Positions 54,086-62,952 of a stretch of 64,000 nucleotides of DNA are shown here, piece after piece. The stretch comes from Pelagibacteraceae bacterium AG-426-E17 (GTDB lineage: Bacteria > Pseudomonadota > Alphaproteobacteria > Pelagibacterales > Pelagibacteraceae): positions 604,001 to 668,000 of the forward strand of contig QCNP01000001.1 in NCBI GenBank assembly GCA_003210095.1, in the 5' to 3' direction. The notes beneath the pieces are model-generated. The model had not been told where the DNA came from. It was given only the letters and a program-made list of their open reading frames with translations, and ran no database searches. How positions within the stretch are numbered: the stretch's first letter is position 1; the number at the start of each line of letters is the position of its first letter. The position numbers and the translations under genes were made by a program.

Positions 54086-55177
54086 ATGCAAAAAAAACTT
54101 ATTATATTTATACCTTCAATAGAAGGTGGTGGGGTAGAAAAGAACTTATTTATAATATCTAATTATTTAAAAGATAAGATTAAAAATATCTCGGTTATAA
54201 CGATCTCAAACAAATTTAAAAATAAATTTAATAATAAAATTATGTTTATTTCCCCTAAGGCAGGTTTTTGGAACTCAATAGGTAGAAGAAAAAAATTTTT
54301 TTTTGCTTTATTTTTACTTTTCTTAGAAATTTTAAAAGATAGAAATGCTTTAGTTTTTTCTTTTCAAGGAAATATTTATTGTACATTATTATGCAAGTTA
54401 TTAGGTATAAAAGTAATTGTAAGATATAATTCTGCACCAGAAGGTTGGTCAAGTAATGTATTTAAATTATATTGTTTTAAATACATATTTAAATTTGCTG
54501 ATCATATAATAGTAAACAGTAAAGATTTTGAAAAAAGTATTAAATTAAAATTCAATTTAAAATCTACTTGTATTTATAATCCACTTGATAAAAAAGAAAT
54601 CATTAAAAAAGCTAAATTAAAATCAAAAATATATTTTGATAAAAAAAAAATAAATCTTATAAATATTGGAAGATTTACTGATCAGAAAGATCAAATTACA
54701 CTGCTTAAGGCTTTAGAGATTATTAAACATAAAGTAAAATTTAACTTGCTTATCATTGGTTATGGTGAAGAAAAAAATAATTTAATAAATTATATAAATC
54801 AAAATAATTTAAATAAAAAAGTTAAGATTCTTCCATTTCAAAAAAATCCTTACAATTTAATTAATTCATCTGATATATTTATATTAACTTCAATATACGA
54901 AGGTTTGCCAAATGTATTACTTGAAGCCCAGGTATTAAAAAAATTTATAATCTCAACTGATTGCCCTACAGGCCCAAGGGAAATACTTTTAAACGGTAAT
55001 GCTGGTTATTTATTTAAAATGAAAAATTATAAAGAGCTTGCAAAGCTAATTGTGAAGTGTTTGAAAAATAAAAAACTCATGAATTCAAAAATAAAGATTG
55101 GATATAAAAATTTGAATAGATTTGATTACAATAAAAATCTGAATAAATATTATTCAATAGTTTCATCATATTTGTAA
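54086..55177 (+). CDS. Family 4 glycosyltransferase
   Basis: FIPSIEGGGVEKNLFIISNYL, NIGRFTDQKDQITLLKAL, FILTSIYEGLPNVLLEAQ. Confidence 0.92.
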   Translation: MQKKLIIFIPSIEGGGVEKNLFIISNYLKDKIKNISVITISNKFKNKFNNKIMFISPKAGFWNSIGRRKKFFFALFLLFLEILKDRNALVFSFQGNIYCTLLCKLLGIKVIVRYNSAPEGWSSNVFKLYCFKYIFKFADHIIVNSKDFEKSIKLKFNLKSTCIYNPLDKKEIIKKAKLKSKIYFDKKKINLINIGRFTDQKDQITLLKALEIIKHKVKFNLLIIGYGEEKNNLINYINQNNLNKKVKILPFQKNPYNLINSSDIFILTSIYEGLPNVLLEAQVLKKFIISTDCPTGPREILLNGNAGYLFKMKNYKELAKLIVKCLKNKKLMNSKIKIGYKNLNRFDYNKNLNKYYSIVSSYL

Positions 55178-55222
55178 TATTAGAAATATAGCCTTAAAAA
55201 AATAAATTTATTTAAATTAAAG

Positions 55223-57115
55223 TTAGAGTATTTTATTTTTTATTAAATCCTCTTTAATCTCATTTAATATAGCTGGATCGTCAATAGTTGCTGGCATTTT
55301 ATATTCTTCTTTATCAGCAATTTTTCTGATAGTTCCTCTTAAAACTTTACCAGATCTTGTTTTAGGAAGTCTTTTTACTACTATTGCAACTTTAAATGCT
55401 GCAACTGGTCCAACTTTGTCTCTAACCATTTGAATACATTCTTTTGTGATTGTCTCATTATCTTTTGTAACGCCAGCTTTTAATGCAATTAATCCCACAG
55501 GCAACTGACCTTTAAGTTGATCTTTAATTCCTATAACAGCACATTCAGCAACTGACTGATGTTCAGATAAAACCTCCTCAATTTGTCCTGTAGACAGCCT
55601 GTGACCAGCAACGTTTATTATATCATCCGTTCTTGACATTATCCAAATGTATCCATCTTCGTCAATGTGTCCTGCATCGTAGGTCTGATAATATCCTTTA
55701 TAATTTGACATGTAGTTTTCTTCATATCTTTTATCTGCATTCCAAAGAGTAGGAAATGTTCCTGGGGGCAACGGTAATTTAACAACTATATCTCCCATCT
55801 CGTTTGGTTTGGCTAAAGAATTATCTGGTTTAATAATTTTTACATCGTATCCTGGAACAGCCTTACAAGCTGAACCGTATTTTGTTTTCTGCATTTCTAT
55901 CCCGGTACAATTAGAACTTATGGCCCAACTAGTCTCGGTTTGCCACCAATGATCAATAACTGGAACTTTTAACAAATTTTCTGCCCACTTTATTGTATCT
56001 GGGTCTGCTCTCTCTCCCGCAAGAAATAATGACTCAAATGAACTTAAATCATACTTTGAGAAAAATTTACCATCCGGATCCTCTTTTTTTATAGCTCTAA
56101 AAGCAGTTGGAGCTGTAAATAATGACTTAATTTTATACTCAGATATTACTCTCCAAAAAACACCAGCATCAGGAGTGCCTACTGGTTTACCTTCAAATAG
56201 GACAGTTGTACATCCTTTGAATAGAGGGGCATAAACAATATAAGAGTGTCCTACTATCCAACCTATATCACTAGCCGACCACCAAACATCATCAATATTA
56301 ATGTTATAAATATTTTTCATGGTCCATTTTAAAGCAACTATGTGTCCTCCTATGTCTCTAACTATTCCTTTAGGTACTCCAGTGGTTCCAGATGTATAAA
56401 GAATATATGCAAATTCGGTTGAGCCCATTTCTACACAGTCTATATCCTTGGCATTAGATAAAGACTCGTCCCAACTAATCTCTAGAGGGGAATTAAGTTT
56501 TATTTCATGATCTTTCCTTTGAAAAAAAATTACTTTTTCGACTTTGTGTTTAGCCAGTTTTAAAGCTCCATCCACTAGTGGACGATACTCGACCGTTCTA
56601 CCTGGTTCAAAACCGCATGACGCTGTAACCAAAACTTTTGCTTTACTATCATCAATCCTGCTTGCAAGTTCATTTGATGCAAAACCACCAAACACAACAG
56701 AGTGAATAGCTCCAATTCTCCCACAGGCAAGCATTGCGACCACTGCTTCGGGTATCATTGGCATGTATATGATAACTCTATCGCCTTTTTTTACTCCTTG
56801 ATTTGATAATGCACCTGCAAACTTCGAAACTTTTTCCTTTAATTGCTTAAAACTGAATTTACCTTTATTGCCAGTTATTGGACTGTCATAAATTAAAGCT
56901 GTTTTATCACCTCTACCTTCATCAATATGATAATCTAAAGCGTTGTAACAACTATTAGTCACTCCATCTTCAAACCATTTGTAAAAAGGTGGATTGCTAC
57001 TATTTAATATCTTGGAAGGTTTTTTAAACCAAAAGATATCGTTAGAAATTTCTCTCCAAAACTCCTCAGGCTTTTCGAGAGATTTTTGGTATAATTCCTT
57101 GAAGTTTGTTCTCAT
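55223..57115 (-). CDS. prpE: Propionyl-CoA synthetase-like acyl-CoA ligase
   Basis: YILYTSGTTGVPKGIVRDIGGHIVALKWTM, WWQTETSWAI, DDIINVAGHRLSTGQIEEVL, KTRSGKVLRGTIRKIAD. Confidence 0.9.
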   Translation of the reverse strand: MRTNFKELYQKSLEKPEEFWREISNDIFWFKKPSKILNSSNPPFYKWFEDGVTNSCYNALDYHIDEGRGDKTALIYDSPITGNKGKFSFKQLKEKVSKFAGALSNQGVKKGDRVIIYMPMIPEAVVAMLACGRIGAIHSVVFGGFASNELASRIDDSKAKVLVTASCGFEPGRTVEYRPLVDGALKLAKHKVEKVIFFQRKDHEIKLNSPLEISWDESLSNAKDIDCVEMGSTEFAYILYTSGTTGVPKGIVRDIGGHIVALKWTMKNIYNINIDDVWWSASDIGWIVGHSYIVYAPLFKGCTTVLFEGKPVGTPDAGVFWRVISEYKIKSLFTAPTAFRAIKKEDPDGKFFSKYDLSSFESLFLAGERADPDTIKWAENLLKVPVIDHWWQTETSWAISSNCTGIEMQKTKYGSACKAVPGYDVKIIKPDNSLAKPNEMGDIVVKLPLPPGTFPTLWNADKRYEENYMSNYKGYYQTYDAGHIDEDGYIWIMSRTDDIINVAGHRLSTGQIEEVLSEHQSVAECAVIGIKDQLKGQLPVGLIALKAGVTKDNETITKECIQMVRDKVGPVAAFKVAIVVKRLPKTRSGKVLRGTIRKIADKEEYKMPATIDDPAILNEIKEDLIKNKIL

Positions 57116-57254
57116 TAAAAATGATTCATAATTAGTTAAATTAGAGCTTTATGTATCTATAAGTTGTATTAAATTTCAAAAAGCTAGTAAAATCAACAAA
57201 AATTGGTTTAAATTTATACTTCTAATACCCTTTTATATTTGATAATTAAACCCC

Positions 57255-57296
57255 AACTTTGGCTTTGAATAAAAGCCGTAGTTTAAATTTAAACTA
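57255..57296 (+). promoter_or_regulatory. Candidate structured leader / operator upstream of proteorhodopsin
   Basis: Hairpin AACTTTGGCTTT-gaata-AAAGCCGTAGTT (11 of 12 paired including a G·U) overlapping the perfect palindrome TAGTTTAAATTTAAACTA (57279-57296). Confidence 0.45.
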
Positions 57297-57325
57297 AAAA
57301 AAACTAACTAAAGAGGGAGTTTTTT

Positions 57326-58090
57326 ATGAAAACGATGAAAATGTTAGCTTTAGTTCTAGTGCTTTTCGGAGCAACTACAGCAGCTAACTCTGCAACAGCC
57401 TTCTTAGCTACAGATGATTTCGTAGGAATTTCATTTTGGCTAATTTCAATGGGTATGTTGGCAGCTACAGCATTTTTCTTTATGGAGCAAGCCAATGTTG
57501 GTGCTCAGTGGAGAAAATCAGTAAACGTAGCTGGATTAGTAACAGGTATTGCATTTATACACTATATGTACATGAGAGCGGTTTGGGTTGAAACAGGTGA
57601 TACTCCAACTGTTTACAGATACATAGACTGGTTAATTACTGTACCACTACAGTTAGTAGAATTTTATTTAATTCTATCTGCAGTTAAGAAAGTACCAACA
57701 GGAATATTCTGGAGAATTTTAATAGGTTCTTTAGTAATGTTAATTGGTGGTTATCTTGGAGAAGCAGGAATGATAAATGCTACTCTTGGTTTTGTAATCG
57801 GAATGGCTGGATGGATTTACATTTTATATGAAATCTTTTCTGGTGAAGCAGGTAAAGTTGCTGCTAAATCTGGTAACAAATCATTAGTAACAGCATTCAG
57901 CGCTTTAAGAATGATCGTTACTGTAGGTTGGGCTATATACCCATTAGGTTACATCTTCGGATACCTAACAGGTGGTGTAGACGCTAACTCACTAAACGTA
58001 ATTTACAACTTAGCAGACTTTGTTAATAAGATCGCATTTGGTATTATTATCTGGTCTTGTGCAGTTGCAAACTCTGGAAGAAGAGCATAA
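57326..58090 (+). CDS. Proteorhodopsin, predicted blue-absorbing (Gln at position 105 equivalent)
   Basis: RYIDWLITVPLQLVEFYLIL (Asp97/Thr101/Glu108 proton-pump motif), FIHYMYMR, LADFVNKIAFG retinal Lys; signal peptide. Confidence 0.97.
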   Translation: MKTMKMLALVLVLFGATTAANSATAFLATDDFVGISFWLISMGMLAATAFFFMEQANVGAQWRKSVNVAGLVTGIAFIHYMYMRAVWVETGDTPTVYRYIDWLITVPLQLVEFYLILSAVKKVPTGIFWRILIGSLVMLIGGYLGEAGMINATLGFVIGMAGWIYILYEIFSGEAGKVAAKSGNKSLVTAFSALRMIVTVGWAIYPLGYIFGYLTGGVDANSLNVIYNLADFVNKIAFGIIIWSCAVANSGRRA

Positions 58091-58114
58091 TAACCTTCGA
58101 CTGAGAGAAATTTT

Positions 58115-58152
58115 AAATAGGGCAAGTAGAAATACTTGCCCTATTTTTTTTT
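58115..58152 (+). terminator. Rho-independent terminator after proteorhodopsin
   Basis: AAATAGGGCAAGTA-gaaa-TACTTGCCCTATTT followed by T-run. Confidence 0.95.
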
Positions 58153-58170
58153 ATCCCTATATATAAATTG

Positions 58171-58491
58171 ATGACAAAAATAACATACATAGAGAATAAT
58201 GGAAAAGAGCACACTGTTGATGTACAGAACGGTTTAACTGTAATGGAAGGTGCTGTACAAAATGACATTCCAGGAATTGACGCAGACTGCGGAGGTAGCA
58301 TGGCTTGTGCTACATGTCATGTTTATGTCAAAGATGATTGGTACAATAAATTAGACGAAAAAAGTGAAGGTGAGGACGATATGATAGATCAAGCTTATGA
58401 TCCAAAAAAAAATAGTAGACTAAGTTGTCAAATAACCGTGTCAGATAAAATTGAAGGTCTTATAGTTCACTTACCTGAAAAACAAGTTTAA
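58171..58491 (+). CDS. 2Fe-2S ferredoxin
   Basis: [53 protein letters not shown]...SRLSCQI cluster cysteines. Confidence 0.95.
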   Translation: MTKITYIENNGKEHTVDVQNGLTVMEGAVQNDIPGIDADCGGSMACATCHVYVKDDWYNKLDEKSEGEDDMIDQAYDPKKNSRLSCQITVSDKIEGLIVHLPEKQV

Positions 58492-59510
58492 TGATTAAAA
58501 CAGATGCATTGATAATTGGCGCAGGTCCAACAGGACTATTTACTGCACATCAATTAAAAATTATTGGATTAGATTGTCATATTGTTGATAATCTAGATAA
58601 AATTGGTGGACAATGTATTGAACTTTACCCAGACAAACCTATTTACGATATTCCTGCAATACCTGAGTGTACAGGCGAAGAATTAACAAAAAATTTAATC
58701 AAACAACTTGAACCTTTTAAGATTAAATTTCATTTAAATGAAAGGGTTGATGAAGTAAAAAAAGATAATAGTAATTGGGAAGTTAAAACAAGCAATGGAA
58801 CAAAATTTGTTACACCGAATGTAATTATTGCTGGTGGAGTAGGTTCTTTTGAACCAAGAAAGTTTCCTCTCAAAGAATGTGAAAATTTTGAGAATAAATC
58901 TTTATTTTATTCTATTAAAGATAAAAAAGTACTTGAGGGGAAGACTGTTTCTATATTTGGTGGTGGAGATAGTGCGCTCGATTGGGCAGTCGAGCTATCT
59001 AAAAACTCTAAAGTCAATTTAATACACCGGAGAGATGAATTTAGAGGAGCTAAGGCAACAGTTGATAAAGTTCATGAGCTAGCAAAATTGGGTAAAATAA
59101 ATTTATTTACAAAGTATCAACTTAGCGGAGTAAAAGGTTCAGACCATTTAGAAAATTTTGAAATTACCCATGAAAATAAAGAAACTAAAACATTAAAAAC
59201 AGATTATATTCTAGGATTTTTTGGATTAATCATGCAGCTTGGACCAATTGCAAATTGGGGCCTAAATCTAGATAAAAAAACAATTGAGGTAGATACAGAA
59301 AAATTTGAGACTAATCAGAAGGGAATTTATGCAGTTGGCGATATATGTACATATCCTGGAAAATTAAAACTTATTTTATCTGGTTTTCATGAAGGCGCTT
59401 TAGCAGCAAGAGCCTGTTTTAGATTAGCTAAACCAAATGAAAAATATAGATTTGAATTCACTACATCATCTAAAACTATAAAAGATAGGCTTGGTGTAAA
59501 AAGTGATTGA
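58491..59510 (+). CDS. Ferredoxin--NADP reductase, thioredoxin-reductase-like
   Basis: DALIIGAGPTGLFTAHQLKIIGLDCHIVDNLDKIGGQCIELYPDKPIYDIPAIPECTGEEL, GGGDSALDWAVELSK, GIYAVGDICTYPGKLKLILSGFHEGALAA. Confidence 0.93.
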   Translation: MIKTDALIIGAGPTGLFTAHQLKIIGLDCHIVDNLDKIGGQCIELYPDKPIYDIPAIPECTGEELTKNLIKQLEPFKIKFHLNERVDEVKKDNSNWEVKTSNGTKFVTPNVIIAGGVGSFEPRKFPLKECENFENKSLFYSIKDKKVLEGKTVSIFGGGDSALDWAVELSKNSKVNLIHRRDEFRGAKATVDKVHELAKLGKINLFTKYQLSGVKGSDHLENFEITHENKETKTLKTDYILGFFGLIMQLGPIANWGLNLDKKTIEVDTEKFETNQKGIYAVGDICTYPGKLKLILSGFHEGALAARACFRLAKPNEKYRFEFTTSSKTIKDRLGVKSD

Positions 59511-60129
59511 GCTTTTTACCGCTAATACTCCTAACGGTAAAAAAATTTCTATCATGTTAGAAGAGATCGGATACGAATATAAAGTAAACTCAATAGATTT
59601 AAATAAAGGTGAACAATTTAATCCAGATTTTAAAAAGATCAGTCCTTTTAGCAAAATACCTGTCATTAAAGATCTTGAAAGCAATGAGATAATTTTTGAG
59701 TCTGGAGCTATCCTAATTTATTTAGCTGAAAAAAGTGGAAAGTATTTAAACAGTAAAAATAGAAATATTGTTACACAATGGTTGATGGCTCAAATGGGAT
59801 ATGTTGGCCCAATTTTAGGACAGCATCATCAGTTTCATCATTATAATGCTGGTAAGAGTAAATTTGGAGAAGAAAGATATTTTAGAATTTCTAGATCTAT
59901 TTATAAAGACCTAAATTATAGATTGTCTAATTCTAAGTATTTAGCTGGAAATGATTATAGTATTGCTGATATTGCAACTTGGCCCTGGATTGCAAGACAT
60001 GATTGGCATGATATAGGGCTTAAAAACCATGCTTCCTTGTGCAGGTGGTATGAAGAGATTGCAAATAGATCTGCAGTTAAAAGAGGATACGATTATTTGA
60101 ATAAAGGTGAAAAAATTCCGATGCCTTAA
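59503..60129 (+). CDS. Glutathione S-transferase family (YfcG-like)
   Basis: LFTANTPNGKKISIMLEEIGYEYKVNSIDLNKGEQFNPDFKKISPFSKIPVI, FESGAILIYLAEK. Confidence 0.92.
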   Translation: MIELFTANTPNGKKISIMLEEIGYEYKVNSIDLNKGEQFNPDFKKISPFSKIPVIKDLESNEIIFESGAILIYLAEKSGKYLNSKNRNIVTQWLMAQMGYVGPILGQHHQFHHYNAGKSKFGEERYFRISRSIYKDLNYRLSNSKYLAGNDYSIADIATWPWIARHDWHDIGLKNHASLCRWYEEIANRSAVKRGYDYLNKGEKIPMP

Positions 60130-60545
60130 ACATCGTCTGCGTAAACTTTTTCTTCTTTTTCATGTTTTTCTTGAGCTGCAATCGATAGTGTTGCTACTGG
60201 CCTAGCCATCAACCTTTTAATCCCAATAGGTTCACCTGTCTCTTCACAAAAACCATACGTACCATCTTTAATTTTTCTTAGAGCTGAGTCTATTTTTGAT
60301 ATTAATTTTATCTGTCTATTTATTGCTCTCATCTCAACATTCTTATCTGTATAAGAACTAGCTTGATCAACAATATCTGCTGAGGTACTATTATCATCCA
60401 TTGAGCTATTATATAAAGCCTGGTTATTAGATCTTACTAAATCCTTTTTCCATGAAATTAATTTATTTTTGAAATAAAGTTTATGTTTTTCACACATATA
60501 CTTCTCTGATTCTTTAGGAATGTAAGTTTTAGATATTCTAGCCAT
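60126..60545 (-). CDS. dksA: DksA/TraR family transcription factor (Cys-poor type)
   Basis: IDSALRKIKDGTYGFCEETGEPIGIKRLMARPVATLSIAAQEKHEKEEKVY. Confidence 0.92.
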   Translation of the reverse strand: MARISKTYIPKESEKYMCEKHKLYFKNKLISWKKDLVRSNNQALYNSSMDDNSTSADIVDQASSYTDKNVEMRAINRQIKLISKIDSALRKIKDGTYGFCEETGEPIGIKRLMARPVATLSIAAQEKHEKEEKVYADDV

Positions 60546-60623
60546 TATCTATTTTAAAACGCTCGGAGTATATTCAGCAAATAGGTAGTGTCAAGTAAGG
60601 TTTATTCGTATAAATTCAAATAA

Positions 60624-61946
60624 ATGTTGATTAATAAAAAAAAAGTAAATAATTTTTTTTATATTTTTTTAACAATCCATTTAGTTTTATGGACGTTGAT
60701 TCCATCATTAACTAACAACAACCTTCCACTTGATACAATTGAAGCTCTTGCTTGGGGGAGTAATCTAGATTGGGGTTTTAGTAAGCATCCACCAATGAGT
60801 GCGCTTATAGTAGAAATTTTTTACAATTTATTTGGATCTAATGATTGGGCTTATTATTTACTTAGTCAAATATTTATAATTTTTTCATTCTTTATAGTTT
60901 TTCAATTTAGTAAAGAAATATTAAATAATGAAAATTTATCACTTTTTTCCGTTTTATTATTAGAGGGTATATTTTTTTACAATTTCACAAGCCCTGAATT
61001 TAATGTAAATATTTGTCAAATTCCTTTTTGGGTATTAACAGTTTACTATTCTTGGAAAGTCTTTAATCAAAAAATTCCCAAATTTAAAGATTGCGTTTTA
61101 ATTGGAATTTTTGCAGCTGCTGGTTTTTTATCCAAGTACCTATTTTTTTATCTATTATTATCGATTAGTTTACTTTTTATTTACTTAATTTATTTAAAAA
61201 AAGATCGAAAATTTCATTTTAATTATATTTTTTCAATTGAGACTTTTTTAATTTTGCTAATACCTCATTTTATTTGGTTGTTTAAGAATGATTTTATTAC
61301 ACTAACTTATGGTTTGGCAAGATCTGGCATAGAAAATTCAGGTTTTATAGATCATCTTATTTATCCTGTAATATTTATTTTTAAACAGATCGGAATATTA
61401 ATACCTTTATTTGCAATGCTCTACTTTCTAACCAAAAAAATCAAACTTAAATATAGTTTAAAAGATAAAAAACTTTTATTCTTAATATCTATAAATATTT
61501 TACCTATAATTTTAATTTTACTTACATCAATGTTGTTTGGAACTAAAGTTAGAACTATGTGGATGACGCCTTTTTACATATTTTTTGGTACTTTATTAGT
61601 ATATGTATTTCGAAAGTATATAACTCAAACAAATTATAAAAGTTTTATAAGATCTTTTTTAATTTTATTTTTTTTATCTCCAATTACTTATGCGTATATT
61701 TCAATTTCACAAACTGACAAAAGAACAGATTATCCTGGTAAACAAATAGCAAAGAAAGTTCAAAAGAAATGGAATAATGAATTTGAAGATCCCATAAATG
61801 TAGTTTTAGGAAATGAGTGGAATGCAGGAAATTTATCTTACCATCTAAAAAATAGGCCTAAATGGGATGGAGAGATAGATAAAAACAAATTAGATGATTA
61901 TAAAGCATATATTTGTATAGATAATATATGTTTAGGAAATAAATGA
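60624..61946 (+). CDS. Membrane glycosyltransferase, GT39/ArnT-like
   Basis: LPLDTIEALAWGSNLDWGFSKHPPMSALIVEIFYNLFGSNDWAYYLLSQ, polytopic; KHPP-type loop. Confidence 0.83.
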   Translation: MLINKKKVNNFFYIFLTIHLVLWTLIPSLTNNNLPLDTIEALAWGSNLDWGFSKHPPMSALIVEIFYNLFGSNDWAYYLLSQIFIIFSFFIVFQFSKEILNNENLSLFSVLLLEGIFFYNFTSPEFNVNICQIPFWVLTVYYSWKVFNQKIPKFKDCVLIGIFAAAGFLSKYLFFYLLLSISLLFIYLIYLKKDRKFHFNYIFSIETFLILLIPHFIWLFKNDFITLTYGLARSGIENSGFIDHLIYPVIFIFKQIGILIPLFAMLYFLTKKIKLKYSLKDKKLLFLISINILPIILILLTSMLFGTKVRTMWMTPFYIFFGTLLVYVFRKYITQTNYKSFIRSFLILFFLSPITYAYISISQTDKRTDYPGKQIAKKVQKKWNNEFEDPINVVLGNEWNAGNLSYHLKNRPKWDGEIDKNKLDDYKAYICIDNICLGNK

Positions 61947-62071
61947 ACGAATTTTTGGATAAAAACAAAAAATTAATTTTAATTATTTTGATAATTATTG
62001 CTATAGAACTTTCTGGACATGGAATATTTGCTTCCTTCATTAGGTTTTTAAATTCAATTAATTCAGTATGA
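61943..62071 (+). CDS. 42-aa single-TM small protein
   Basis: MNEFLDKNKKLILIILIIIAIELSGHGIFASFIRFLNSINSV*; ATGA overlaps with the genes on both sides. Confidence 0.6.
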   Translation: MNEFLDKNKKLILIILIIIAIELSGHGIFASFIRFLNSINSV

Positions 62072-62937
62072 AAATCAAAATATTAATTCCTCTTTATAAT
62101 GATTGGCAGTCTTTGCTAAAACTTCTAGAAAATATAAATCATCAAATTGACAATGCAGATATGGTTTTTTCTATTCTTGTTGTAAACGATGGATCAATTG
62201 AAAAAATCCCGCAAAGATTTCTGGATTGCTCAAAATTTAATTCAATTAAAATAATGAATTTAAAAAATAACATTGGCCATGCGAGATGCATAGCAACTGG
62301 TCTTAAATACATAATGGAAAATGAGGAATTTGATTATGTAATACCTATGGATTCTGATGGAGAGGATAGACCAGAAGAAATCAAAGATTTGATTCAAAAA
62401 ACAGAAACAAATTTAGAGCTACCAGTGGTTTGTGAGAGAATAAAAAGATCAGAAGGTACATTATTTAAATTATGTTATTTTTTTCATAAACTCATAACAA
62501 AAACTTTTACAGGAAAATCGATCAGATTTGGTAATTTTACATGTTTACCCAAAATAATTATAAAAAAATTGATCGAAGAAAAAGCTACTTGGAGTAGTTT
62601 CTCAGGAGCATTATCAAAAATCTCAAAAGATAAGATTGCAGTATCATCAGAACGAGGCACTAGGTATTTTGGACCGTCTAAAATGAGTTTTAAAAACTTA
62701 ATAGTTCATTCTTTATCTATAATAAGTGTTTTTAAATATAATGTTTTAATTAGGTCAATATTGTTTTTTTTTGTATATCTTTTTTTAATATATGAAAAAA
62801 TTTCAGTTATTACCTTAATACCTCTTTTACTGATGATTATATTCAATTTATTGGTTTTTGTAATTTCTAGAAGAGAAAATTTAGAAAATTACAGAAAATC
62901 AGATCAGAATATTTTAGATGTAAAAATAATTAAATAG
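62068..62937 (+). CDS. Family 2 glycosyltransferase with C-terminal TM helices (GtrB/DPM1-like)
   Basis: KILIPLYNDWQSLLKLLENI, VVNDGS, YVIPMDSDGEDRPEEI, RGTRYFGPSKMSFKNLIVHSLS and two TM helices. Confidence 0.88.
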   Translation: MKIKILIPLYNDWQSLLKLLENINHQIDNADMVFSILVVNDGSIEKIPQRFLDCSKFNSIKIMNLKNNIGHARCIATGLKYIMENEEFDYVIPMDSDGEDRPEEIKDLIQKTETNLELPVVCERIKRSEGTLFKLCYFFHKLITKTFTGKSIRFGNFTCLPKIIIKKLIEEKATWSSFSGALSKISKDKIAVSSERGTRYFGPSKMSFKNLIVHSLSIISVFKYNVLIRSILFFFVYLFLIYEKISVITLIPLLLMIIFNLLVFVISRRENLENYRKSDQNILDVKIIK

Positions 62938-62952
62938 TACTAAAATTTTTAA

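Noticed and set aside
55195-55215. AAATAAATTTATTT palindrome between the GT4 and prpE genes as a bidirectional terminator
   Set aside because: Purely A/T, weak, and likely to arise by chance in this composition.
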